Positions 46,356 to 57,024 of a stretch of 64,000 nt of DNA are shown piece after piece (position 1 is the first letter of the stretch; every line of letters begins with the position of its first letter). Both the position numbers and the translations under genes were made by a program. Source of the DNA: Helianthus annuus (Eukaryota > Streptophyta > Magnoliopsida > Asterales > Asteraceae). The DNA lies in contig NC_035449.2 in the NCBI RefSeq assembly GCF_002127325.2, positions 80,576,693 to 80,640,692 on the forward strand. The letters run 5' to 3'. A model generated the notes under the pieces. The model searched no databases. It worked only from the letters and a program-made list of their open reading frames with translations, and was not told the DNA's origin.

Positions 46356-46939
46356 TGAAAGAATCATCATGGTTCACTTCTATCTGGAAAACCTTCATGC
46401 AAACCCGCAACTTTAGACCCTGAAAACCCCATCATCGGAATCATGTAATTCGAAGTCGCGAGATTAATGAAAAAGTTAACTAACTTATGACAGGTTTTAA
46501 GCGATAAACAAATGTCACGATTACAAGAAGAACTCACTAATTCACTCGGCACTTGAAATCTCGTTTCCGATAATCACGATTATCTCATGGAGCTTGCGTT
46601 ACTCCAGATCGTTGACAACATTAAATGTGTCGTGAAAGGTGTTTCTCGGCTCGGGAAAAAGTGCACGGATCCGGTTTTATCGTAATCTTGATCATGTTTT
46701 CGGTAATCCGATCGAGATTGACGGTAATTGGTGCGGGTGGGAGTATAAGTTAAAGAAAATGAGAAACAGGTTAAGAAAATGAAGAGATGGTGCGGTTACG
46801 TTACAGTTATGCGTAGAACTCGACTTGTTTTCTGAGCTCGAGAATGGTTTAAAACGATTGCAAGATAACAACTCAAATCAAATGAAGTCACTACTAGAAA
46901 ACATGGTTTTTGTCATGTAATTTTTGGTTATAAAATGGT

Positions 46940-47430
46940 AGCAATTTACTTTTTGTCACCAGTTTGCCACCGAAAATACGGTGACAAAAACACCCGTGTC
47001 AATTGCCCTAATGCCACCAAATAGCCACCATTTTTATATTTTGCTACCATATTTTTACCACCACAAAATTGGTCAAAATTATTTGTCACCGCTTCATGTT
47101 TGCTACGCTCCACCTTGTTTGCTACCGAGTTGTGACGCGTTTCATACCATTTAGCCACTGATATTGCCACCATTTAGCCACCTATATTGCCACCATTTAG
47201 CCACCATTTTTTACATAATTTGCGAGTTTTGATACCCTATATTGCCACCGTTTAGCCACCATTTTTTACACAATTTGCAAGTTTTGATACCATTTAGCCA
47301 CCGATATTGCCACCATTTTTTACACAATAGCCACCATTTTTACACAATTGCCACCATTTTTTACACAATAGCCACCATTTTTACACAATCTGCGACTGAG
47401 TTGTGCCACCATTTAGCCACCATTTTTTAC
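46940..47430. repeat. Subterminal repeats of the CACTA element (left end)
   Basis: Many copies of TTGCCACCATTT, TAGCCACCATTTTTTACAC and TTTGCGAGTTTTGATACC in tandem. The right end (51258-51500) carries the same GCCACC/GGTGGC words more sparsely. Confidence 0.85.
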
Positions 47431-47654
47431 ACACTGATTACTGGAATATTTGTTTGGTTTGGAATATTGGTTTTTAATTCAGATTTTTTTCTTGCTGCTA
47501 TTTTCATTAAAATTACATATCAATAAAACTACAAATAATATAAAAAAAGGCTAATAAAATCCCAAAATTACATAAAACATCTCGTTTTCAAAAGTATATA
47601 AAAAATACCAACTAAAACATAAAATAACTAAAATTATCCTAATAAGATAAACAT

Positions 47655-47880
47655 CTAAACATTCAAAACCAAGTGTTTATGGCCTATCTTCGAACTGTAG
47701 GTGTTAACATAGCTTCAATTTGTGACATCCTATCAAGCATAGCATCTTTATCCACCTTATCTTTTTCTTTTTCAGCCAACAATCCCGCAGTAATTCCATT
47801 GAACCTTTCTTTTTCTTCATCTTTTTCCTTAACGAGCTACTTGATAACTAAATTCAACTTTTCAATCTACAAAACATAAA
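47655..47880 (-). pseudogene. Coiled-coil tail of a CACTA-encoded protein
   Basis: After a plausible acceptor (TTTTGTAG) the minus strand reads a Lys/Glu-rich coiled coil (KEKDEEKERFNGIT, EKEKDKVDKDAMLDRMSQ) ending EAMLTPTVRR and a stop. This resembles C-terminal exons of plant En/Spm transposon proteins (Ptta/TNP type); the match is from memory and one TAG lies inside. The neighbouring 47880-48240 stretch on the same strand may hold more exons, but none was recognised. Confidence 0.45.
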
Positions 47881-48613
47881 GCCCAAAATTGTTTCACCGG
47901 GTGCATAAAAAATTACAAACTCACATTTTGAAGACAACAGAGATCAACCAATGCTTCTAACAAATCGCCCAATTTTCCTGTATCATAACTAATCTGCACA
48001 AGTAACAATTGTCAGTCACAACCACCCAACGAGGGAAAAGATTAGGTTACAATTTAAGAGAAGGTAGAGAAGATGCACGAGTTGCTTTTGCACACCAAGC
48101 CCAGCTTCTTTTCTTAATAGCTGAGGGATACTTTCAAAGACCGACACCTCTCCATACCTACATTCACATAACAAACTTCAAAAAGGTTATAACATGTCAG
48201 ATGTTGGCAAACAGCAATAGACAATAAAACACTTACTTCTCCCTTTCCGTATAAGCATCAGTTCTCAAAAGAAGAATATTCATGATAGAAACTGCCTCCA
48301 CTCTTATATGTTAGACCCATTAGTAATAAAAAGTGATCTCGACTCTGAGCCGGCCCCTTTGTATTGAAACGGGTCAAAACTGCCACCTCACACCATTAAA
48401 AGTTCTCGATATTTTACACGAACACGAACCCGACCCGAACCCGAAAATCATATCATACATATGAACCCGAACACAACCCGAAGTTTTGTGGGTTGACCCA
48501 ATCCCACTCGAGCCATACCCGTACGGAAAATCACCCATTTTGATTTTTGAACCAAACAATTATTACCCGTTACTCATCCCACCCATATAGCTACATCTAA
48601 GGCAAAAACGTAC

Positions 48614-48816
48614 CTTTATCAATCCCAACACACTCTTGGACGCAGAAAACTGAAGATACTCATCGAGCATCTTAATGCCATATCCATTCTTTCTTGGAAT
48701 TAGATTACCACCAAACATTAGCAAAGCGTAATCCGATATATTTGTGGAGTCCCGAATGTATACGCTGCTGGTTTTCACCTTTTCACTATAAACCAAATAA
48801 GGAAGAGGGTTACAAA
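48614..48816 (-). pseudogene. Captured DExH-box RNA helicase exon
   Basis: The minus strand reads LVYSEKVKTSSVYIRDSTNI, then SDYALLMFGGNLIP, then LQFSASKSVLGLIK, followed by a good donor (AAAG|GTACGT). This is the C-terminal region of plant DHX36-type DExH-box helicases (the VYNEKVKT...RDSTNISD...LLMFGGNL...FSASK pattern). Only one exon was recognised and no helicase motifs are near, so it is a captured fragment within the CACTA element rather than a gene. Confidence 0.7.
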
Positions 48817-49451
48817 AATTTTGTACAGGCCAAATGGGTAGGTTGGAGTGGTAATATAAGAGACCAAAAGGATAAATAAGTGTACAGATTGGGCTGACCG
48901 GTAACACCCTTGTAATAGAATATTAAAAAACAACTACTGCTGTGAAATAAGATTACAAAAATCAAATTATTTTATACAATATTCTATATATTTTACTAAA
49001 ATGATGAGATCATGTGTTTGGAGGTCACCCATCTATATAACTTCTTTCATCAAGTCCACCCGTATATTAAAACTAACTTACACCACCAAGTACGTATCTG
49101 GTTTCATACTTTCATTATTTCGACAAGTGTATGCGATGAATTGTGAAATGACAAAAAATGCCTGATTTTATAAAATTATAGTAGTACAAATATAAAAATT
49201 TAAATGGGGACCAATTATACCCTTCATTTAGGTGTATCTTTCTCTTAATAAAATTGATTTAGGAAATATTAAATGATAAAAACACGCTCTAGAGACTTTC
49301 CACCCGTTTGACCAGCTCCACCCACTTGCCTTTTTTTCTATTGGACTTTCTTTTACCCGTTAGAGATAAAAATAACCTGAATTGATCCATTCATAAGTAA
49401 ACATATCGAAACTACCAACCCTACAATGTATCTTACATTTGCACCCTTTGA

Positions 49452-49497
49452 CTTGTCTACAAAGCCAATATCAGATTATGCTTTGCTAATGTTTGGC
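49452..49497 (+). pseudogene. Short reverse-orientation copy of the helicase fragment
   Basis: The + strand gives SDYALLMFG preceded by STKPI, matching the SDYALLMFGG core at 48690-48750 on the opposite strand. About 45 bp is shared and the copy is otherwise eroded. Confidence 0.45.
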
Positions 49498-49684
49498 TTT
49501 GGTTGTTGATAAACTGGTCAACCCACTAGCCAGTCCAACACTAGAATAAAAAATTTATAAATTGCAAATTACAAACTCTTACCAATCTACAACCTATTTA
49601 CAGCCAGTATACCAGACCAATCCGTTTGATCTGTCTAGATGATTGGGTTACACAAGTCGTGTCCAGGTTACATGAGCTAAGACC

Positions 49685-50206
49685 GTGGGGTATGGTGGGG
49701 CAGGGGTTTGGGGCATGGGTTGACATGTGGACTTCAAGGGGCACCGCTGGTCAGTTGCATGTTGGGTCGGTATGGCGGGGCGTGGCTAGCCCGCGTGGGT
49801 TGGCCACGTGTATAATTTTGTTTTCAATTATTATAAAAATACACACAAAATTAAAAAAAACCTAAAATTATTATTAAAATTTCCTAAAAATTACAAAATC
49901 CTACAAAAAAAAGGATTAAAAATCTAAAAAATAAACATAATTAGACCTATAAAAAACCCCCTAATTAAGCGTTAGGTAGATGGGGTATGGATTTGGCTTG
50001 GCCAAACGGTTATTATTTAAATTTAAATCCTAGCCAACCCAGCCAATGAGAGCCTGCCACGGAAGACCGCTAGGCATGCCCAACGCCCCGGCTGAAACCC
50101 CCGCCCAAGGGGCCACGCCGAAACCCAAGCCCACCCGGGGTGGTGACTTGGACGTTTGTACCCAACCCCCGCCCCAACCCCCGCCCCATACCCCATAGTC
50201 TATGTA
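49685..50206. mobile_element. Foldback / MITE-like element with inverted arms
   Basis: The left arm AGACCGTGGGGTATGG faces the right arm, which on the complement reads AGACTATGGGGTATGG. GC-rich arms of about 110 bp (GGGGTATGG, GGGGTTTGGGG, GGACTTCAAGGGGC against their complements) enclose an AT-rich middle. No clear target duplication, so limits are approximate. Confidence 0.5.
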
Positions 50207-50389
50207 TTTCCGGATTAAAGTTGGGTATTTCTACACGACGAACTAAACAAGTAGTGTTTAGGCTAGGTGATACCAACCCGTCAACCCAAGCCCTCATGAG
50301 AGCCACCCACAAATAAAACCAACTGTAAACATGATAACGCAACACGGTAAAAACAATATTTCTGAAACATAGAAAGCTTACCATGCGAC

Positions 50390-51082
50390 TCACACCGCAA
50401 TCAGGATGCAGCTCAATCGCTGCAGAAACAAAATCTTTTCCATATTTGCAGTAAACTGTTTTCGAACATCATAAAATTCAGATATATCAGAACATCTAGG
50501 AGCTGCACATATCACACTTGTGACGGCCTCCTTCAGATCAACGGGACAAGTTCTACAATATTACAATTTACAACCATATATCATTCAGTAGTAATCAGTA
50601 TATATTATTCTAAGCAAATTAATTAACTTACTTTTGGGATTCGATAATTGGCAATCTACCTACAATAAATTCACAGTATATCTCAATCAAATCATATGTA
50701 GCCACCATCTTCTCTTCCCTAATTACATGTTCAACCTAATAAAATAATCAACATGATGATAAATTCAATTTATAAATACAGTAATTCTCAATAATCATAT
50801 TCAGAAAATCAAACAACATACTCGAATTCGATCGGTACGTTCCTGGCCAGTCTCAAGCAACTGAGCCAGCTCCCTCTTCATCTGATTAATCTGTACTCCT
50901 TTCTTATTTTTCATCAATTTAATCCGAGATGTAGCTAACTTCTACGCCGTTTACTGAATCAATCAATCAAACAACAAACCAATCGCATAAATACGATGTG
51001 TATAGTCAAAATTAAAAAAACAAAATCTTTCAAATACAGAACTTATACCATTTGGTGGACTTGAATCGTTTGTGAAGCATTG
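50390..51082 (-). pseudogene. Captured IST1-like gene, four exons with introns
   Basis: IST1 proteins regulate ESCRT-III. Minus-strand exons: MLHKRFKSTK (from 51080, donor AAATG|GTATAAG); KLATSRIKLMKNKKGV, NQMKRELAQLLETGQE (about 50958-50823, donor CGA|GTATGT); VEHVIREEKMVATYDLIEIY, GRLPIIESQK (50732-50633, donor AA|GTAAGT); and CPVDLKEAVTSVICAAPRCS, YDVRKQFTA (50552-50395, ending ATG|GTAAGC). Exon 3 is fully open. Exons 2 and 4 each lack one base in a short A run, which breaks the frame. Introns are kept, so capture was at DNA level. Later exons are absent. Confidence 0.8.
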
Positions 51083-52318
51083 TTGTATGAACTGCTGCTG
51101 GATCGACGATGCGTATGGTGAAAAAAGAAATTAGGGTTTGTGTTTCAATGAATGAATGAATGGATGATAATAGGGGAAATAGAAAATGAAGATAGGGATA
51201 AATTGGAGGGATGTGAAATTAAGAGCGGGCCTCTAAAAATTAACCCGCTTAATCTAACTTTTCATCTTGCCACCACTAACACGGTGGCAATTAAAAAGGG
51301 CACTTTTATTTCTAATGTATTTTCGATGTTTTTAATTTTGTGTAGTATTTTTCTTACGGATTTATCACCAAAATTAAACGGTGGTAAAATTTCCAACCAT
51401 TTAGCCACCATATCATAAAGAATACGCTTAATTTCAATTTTGGGGAAGCGGGTTGCTAAATTTGCTACCATTTTTTTTTCGGTAGCAAATTTTAGTGACA
51501 ATTGCCCAATTTTCTAGTAGTGAGTTTAACGAATTTGAGAATAAAGTCACATGGCAACGTGAAAAAGTCAACGGTTTGCGAGAAATGTCTGCATGGGTTC
51601 GTACGTATGACCACACTGTCAGGTTACTATTAAAATTGCTTTTCACAATAGTCGAACGGGTGAAGGTTGTTTTTAGAATTTCAACCAAGTTCGTTGCCCC
51701 GGAAGTAAACGATTTCCACGATGGACCACGTTTGATTCGCAGTGCTTCCATTTCTGCCCCTTATCTGGCTAAAAACTCAATTCATAGATCATTATCGAAT
51801 CTCGGATATAAACAAAGAAAGAGTCTTCATATGCACCATCGTTCAAGTGTCTTTTGTGGGACCCAAACACCAGTGACGACAAAAAGTTTGACTCAAATTG
51901 GACTTTTGAAAAATGCATGACACCTGATCTTGACTCGCCAAAAGTCAACGGTATACTTCAAAACCCTATTAAAAGTCGCTAGTTGCATCCGATCGGAGTT
52001 CGTCGATGCAAATAACACTTAATGGTTGGTAGTTGGTACCGCTCAAAACATGATAAAATGGCATTTTGAAAGGAAATTTGAGAAGCAGATGATTGGTTCT
52101 AGAGGAAATGTGCTTTTGGTGAATACTTTGCATTATGCAGATCAAGAAAAAAGTGAAGATGCGATTACGGATCTTGTGTTGAGTCTTCATTATGTTTCAA
52201 GATTTGGTAGAGAGATTAACAGTTAAGCTTTTATGGGGTCTACTTGTGATACGGGTTGTGATGATTATGTTTTTCATGATAATGTTGTATGCCTGGTTTT
52301 GGGTGTTTAGAGAGTCCG

Positions 52319-53116
52319 CACTAAAAAAACCGGGCAATAGGGGCGACAGATGTCGCCGCTAAAGGGTTGCCGCTAAAGGTTGGCAGGTATTGCCCATATG
52401 TCACCGCTATTGGTACCTGTCCCTGCTAATGCTTTAGCCGGAGTTTTGCCTGAAACTTCACCAGAGAAGATACTCTAGTATTGCGATTCCTGATGCTCGA
52501 TTATGTACCTTCCATGGAAAGATGGAAGTAATAAACTGGTTATCCAAAACCTCAAACAAAGATGGAAGACAAGGGAGAATTATATCATCATTCAAATCTC
52601 ATATATTTAATCCATATAATCAAACAAAACAAAGACGTTTTTTACATAAAACTACAAGTCTCATATATTTAATCAAACAAATCTCATATATTTAATCCAT
52701 TCAAATCTCCGATGAAGATGCTCCAGTGATGATGGTGCTCCGGTGACGATGAAGATGCTCCGGTGACAATGGTGCTGCGATGACGATGGTGATGCGATGG
52801 CGATGGTGCTCCGGTGATGCTCCGGTGAAGATGCTCTGGTAAAGATGCTCTGTTGAAGTGCTATGTGTTTGTTTTCAGGAGAATGAAAAGTTTTGAATAT
52901 GAAGTGTGTGTTTGTTTGGGAAGTACACCAACCCTTTGATCATGTATTCATCAAGGGCCAAGAGTGAGTCTTGATTACAGTACACGGATCAATCTATTAC
53001 CGGCGACACCAATAGCGGCGACGTCGTGCAATAGCGATGACACTTGATGCTGTCGCCACTATTGCATGGCGTCGCCCCTATTGGTGTCGCTGATACTGTT
53101 GGGTTTTCTTGTAGTG
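52319..53116. mobile_element. Small CACTA-like element (about 0.8 kb)
   Basis: The left end CACTAAAAAAACC and the right end GGGTTTTCTTGTAGTG are inverted relatives. Both subterminal regions repeat TGTCGCC and CAATAGGGGCGAC-type words (GCGACACCAATAGCGGCGAC). The middle repeats GATGCTCCGGTGA and GCGATGACGATGGTG. No coding. The 3-bp target duplication is not clean (CCG versus TCA). Confidence 0.6.
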
Positions 53117-53695
53117 TCAGTTATCTTGACAAAACGGCATCTGATGATCTTCGAGGTATTTTACTTATTTTGACCGAAAGATCTGGTTTTACTTAACTTT
53201 GATAACATGGTTTTCTCTATAGATGAATAGAGGTCTTTGTAAATAACTTTTTATACAGCATGGGTTTGGATTTTATGTGTAACAACCCGCACGTCCGTGC
53301 GTTGTTACCACTCGCTATACTCGTTACGCCTAGCACCAGAGATTCGGATCATAATGTAACTATATCGAATACATCGCTACTTCGCATTATTTTCGAATAT
53401 TACGCATAATTTATCGCTATGACACATCGCATCACACACACTAACGCTCACGATGACATTGAGTGAGGACTTATTCTACCCTCCTCGATGGCCGGGATGC
53501 GTCACAGAGTAACGCATAATCGAAACGAATCCCGATTATTGTGCCGCGACTTTGAAATGTGGATATTTATACAATCCTATGTGACTGATTATACTAAATA
53601 TATGAATGTGGGTATGAAAAGGTGTGACCAAACTATCGCAACGCTTAATGATCAAAACGAAACATCGAAACGCAATTCACCTGAGACCACCAATC

Positions 53696-53786
53696 GAATG
53701 ACTGATCGATCGGATGGCCACCCGATCGGATTGCCACCCGATCGGACAGCCACCCGATCGGACAGCCATCCGATCCATGGCACTCC
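53696..53786. repeat. 16-bp CCGATCGG palindromic array in LTR F
   Basis: Units of CCACCCGATCGGATTG and CCACCCGATCGGACAG follow each other exactly every 16 bp. The 8-bp palindrome CCGATCGG is the constant core. Similar blocks recur through the LTR and in its 3' copy (from about 61684). Confidence 0.9.
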
Positions 53787-53806
53787 CTCACCTTTCTCCT
53801 CTTCAC

Positions 53807-53815
53807 CTATAAATA
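53807..53815 (+). promoter_or_regulatory. TATA box of element F
   Basis: CTATAAATA preceded by pyrimidine-rich CACCTTTCTCCTCTTCAC and directly downstream of the 16-bp array. The 3' LTR copy is at 61794-61802. Confidence 0.7.
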
Positions 53816-55831
53816 GCACTTGTATATCATTTAAACAGTGATGTGACAACTCTCACGTGACCAGCACGCTTTGGGGCCATTTTCCCTCGATTTCTCGTGA
53901 TTCTTGTAAGTTTCTATCTCAAATCTTGTACTTCTATGATCTACACGCACTTATTCATCATTTTCTCTTCTAAATCTTAACTTTAAACCGTGAAATTCAA
54001 TGGATTTGAGGAGTTCTAGGGTAATGTCATCATGAAGTTCTTATGAACTTCAAGAGTTGGCCTCATTCCACCAAGAACCACTCAGATCTGAAGGATTTCC
54101 ACATGAATAAACAACATTTTCGCATAGATCTACACTTATTCATGGATAAAAGGATTGATGGATGATTTTCTAACCTTCTTTTAACTCTTTTGCATTCAAT
54201 GCACTCAAAACCGATAGAATCGGAGCTTGTTCTGGTCTTCTACTCGTTCTTAGTGAAGCGTTGGTTCAAGATCTGAGTTCTATCAAAGAGACTACTGATT
54301 TCGGGTTAAACATGAGCAACCGTCTCAAACATGGGACTCATCGGACTAGGGTGATTCCTGCCCGATCGGGTCACCTGGGTGTTGATAAGGCTCTGTTGTT
54401 TGGCACGTTGTCACTCCGTCTCGAGGAAACCGCAAAACTTTCAAAACGAATAAGTGACAAGACGACTTAGGCCGCCGGAACGGATTGTCGTCCGATCAGA
54501 TTGCCACCCGATCGGACTTCCACCCGATCGGACAGCCGTCCGATTGGCTTGCACTTGGTTCCGTACTGAAACTATATTTCAATTCTTCAAAAGTTTTGAA
54601 CGTCGTACGGATTGCCATCCGATCGGATTGCAGTCCGATCGAATGACCATCCGACCATGTGATGTTTCAAACTTCAACAATTAAACGATTTTCAAAATGT
54701 TCGATGCATAGTTGGTTCCAAACGGATTTCCACCCGATCGGATTGCAATCCGATCGAGTGACAAAACTGTTGTGAACTTGTTCTCACTAAGTGTCCCACC
54801 AATCGGATCGTCACCCGATCGAACCGCCGCTCGATCGGCCGACCTGAAGGGTAGAGATACTTCCCTATTTTCAAAATGCTACAACGAAAACTTCAAAAGA
54901 TAAGCCAGCATACACAAAACACATCCATGCCAAACGAGGTGACAATCCAAACGAATGGCCATCCGATCGGATGACCATCCGAACGGATTGCCACCCGATC
55001 GACTGGCCACCCGATCGGATTGCCATCCGATCAGATTGCCATTCGACACTCAGGTACATCTCATCGTTTAATGCACAGTTCAACGCTTACGCTATCAATC
55101 TGTAATCAGGCTAATTTCAGACGCGCTCCCTTCAATCTAACCAAGTTGTGTTTACTTGCTGAACACCGACTGTGAGTATACTCGAACCCCCTTTTTATCG
55201 CAATTTGGGTGTAAGATACGTTCCTATTAAATCGAATTTATCAAAACGACTTATTCAATCAAACTGTTTATCAATTGCGAATAACTGTTATGCATATTTA
55301 CACGTGATGCTAGTTACTTATGTGTTAGGACTTATACTCGCGAGGTCCTGCCTTAACTAGTATAGTACTATAGCACCCGACGGGGTCTAGTTAGGATGAA
55401 TAGCAATCGCAATCGCAGCTCGAGTGACTTAGCTAGTAGTATATGTCTTGTATGCATGTGTGTTAAGGTATCTCGTTTATGTATTTGGTAATTCGCAACA
55501 CTTTTTATCTATTTCACGCTACTATCAAAACTTGTACTCGCCAATACTTTTGTATTAACGTTGTTTTAACGTATGTTGCAGGTTTAGTCACAGTCTACAT
55601 CAAATCAAGCTAGGAAGTCTAGAAACTCACCTAAAATCTAGGTTGTCGGATTTGTATTGTTCGAGAGGACAAGAAATCTGTGATAACTTATGTGAATGTA
55701 TTGTTTGTTAGTATGGGATAATGAACGCCTTAAATACTGTCGCAATTTAGTTGTTATGGATTCCCTTGAGCAATCTGATTCGCCTAGTGCCGCGCCCCAA
55801 TGATTCCGCCATTGGTTGGGGTGTGACAGAT

Positions 55832-55845
55832 TGGTATCAGAGCCA
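55832..55845 (+). promoter_or_regulatory. Primer binding site of element F
   Basis: TGGTATCAGAGCCA, complementary to initiator Met tRNA, 3 nt after the LTR. Confidence 0.92.
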
Positions 55846-57024
55846 TAACTATAGGGAATTAGGAAAGACACGACCTAGTCTGGGTTTTTTGTCTTAGAAA
55901 TGACCTAGTCTATAGTCTAGGTACCAACAGGCCGACTCGTGTGAATCCAGTAGGGTTGCACAGGCCTACTTGATACTCTCATCCGAATTCGCTAAAAGCT
56001 ACTACTTCGCGTGAACACCCCATACTACAATTTCACGCGAAGAGCCTTTCCTAAGGCTAGAATATTCCTTAGCCTTTCCTAAAGCCAACACAATACACAT
56101 GTTTTTGAAAATATTCGCGTAACACAACCGAGTGGTCCAGTCGGGATCAGGCGTGAAACCAAGAACCTTCGATAAGATCGCTTACTCAGCGCATTTTTCT
56201 AGCACGAGAACTTTTGTTGAGCTAGGAGTGACATCCATATCTCAACAGAAGGCTCCATTTCCAAAATCCGGTGGAACTCTCGAATTTATTCGAATAGCAC
56301 AACCACAGTCAGGAGCGAAGTTATAAAGTCAGGGGTGAAACCTGTATCTTAATACACCGTTCCGCTCTCTACAAAATGGTTTTCAAAAAGCTCTCACCAA
56401 GGACTCGACTATAACGATGACTCGAGCCACACGATGACTAGGAGGACGAATGCCACGAGCTGCATCCCAGTGGAAGCATAGTCATCTAGGGCAACGTGCG
56501 TGCACGAACTTGTTGTGTATAGTTGGGTTATCTTGGGCAGTCGATGCCTAAACACCCGAGGCACTCTATCTACTTTTCTAGCTTACGACTCGCCGATTGT
56601 GCGCTTTATGGAATCTATTTACGCTTACGTGTTTACAATTTAAACTTTACGCATTATCGATTTCTCTATTTATCGATTTTCTCTCCCAGTTTTATAAACG
56701 CACAACTCGCACAACTATCGCAATCTAAAACGAAAACCGAATGTTCGCAACAAAATTAGTGTCTAAATTCTCGATTTCACTTTCTCTCCCCATCGCGTCC
56801 TCACGCATTCTACACCGAAATGTATGTGTGTAAGCATAAACTACAACTAATTATATATATACAAGCAAATCAATTGTGTGGGAATTTAGGAATCTCGTGT
56901 CTCCTATGTGGCTCCTATGTGAAGTCTATTATATTACTCGCAACAAGTTTTGAACGCGCTCAATCGCACCGCAAACTCAAAAATCATTATGATCGAATCT
57001 CACTCCAACTCTCTCTCTGTCTAG
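55846..57024 (+). other. Leader of element F
   Basis: No believable coding sequence. It starts with the same words seen beside LTR C (AGGGAATTAGGAAAGAC, GACCTAGTCTATAGTCT) and runs to the gag ATG at 57025. Confidence 0.6.

Larger units (their letters stand above)
46889..51522. mobile_element. CACTA (En/Spm-type) transposon carrying captured gene fragments
   Basis: Perfect 13-bp terminal inverted repeats CACTACTAGAAAA at 46889 and its complement ending at 51522. The 3-bp target duplication AGT flanks both ends (46886-46888 and 51523-51525). Subterminal regions repeat GCCACCATTT on both ends, as CACTA elements do for transposase binding. It is 4634 bp with no complete transposase, so non-autonomous. 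Inside are a transposase-like tail, a DExH helicase fragment, a short reverse copy of it, a foldback element and exons of an IST1-like gene. Confidence 0.92.
46356..52226 (+). pseudogene. PSI-type (DUF3475/DUF668) plant gene relic, split by a CACTA element
   Basis: The left part (46356-46888) reads ESSWFTSIWKTF, PIIGIM-FEVARLMKKLTNL, SDKQMSRLQEELTNSLG and SRLGKKCTDPVLS, the hallmark of the DUF3475 region, with several in-frame stops. The right part (51526-52226) continues in sense: EFNEFENKVTWQREKVNGL, YDHTVRLLLKLLFTIVERVK, and near the end RGNVLLVNTLHYADQEKSED, like DUF668 C-termini. Family members act in growth and phytosulfokine responses (PSK SIMULATOR). The two halves join if the transposon and one AGT are removed. 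It is clearly dead: stops in the first half and shifts before the last segment. Confidence 0.75.
53278..55828 (+). repeat. 5' LTR of element F
   Basis: It is 2551 bp. It has a TATA box CTATAAATA at 53807-53815 and several blocks of the 16-bp CCGATCGG units (53696-53786, 54479-54545, 54600-54660, 54720-54760, 54800-54840, 54945-55050). Confidence 0.88.

Noticed and set aside
49626..50393. Gly/Trp-rich ORFs in the CACTA interior
   Set aside because: They fall on the GC-rich arms of a foldback element and mirror each other on opposite strands.
53696..55050. CRISPR-like regular repeats in LTR F
   Set aside because: Repeats are contiguous 16-bp units without unique spacers, inside an LTR of a plant element.
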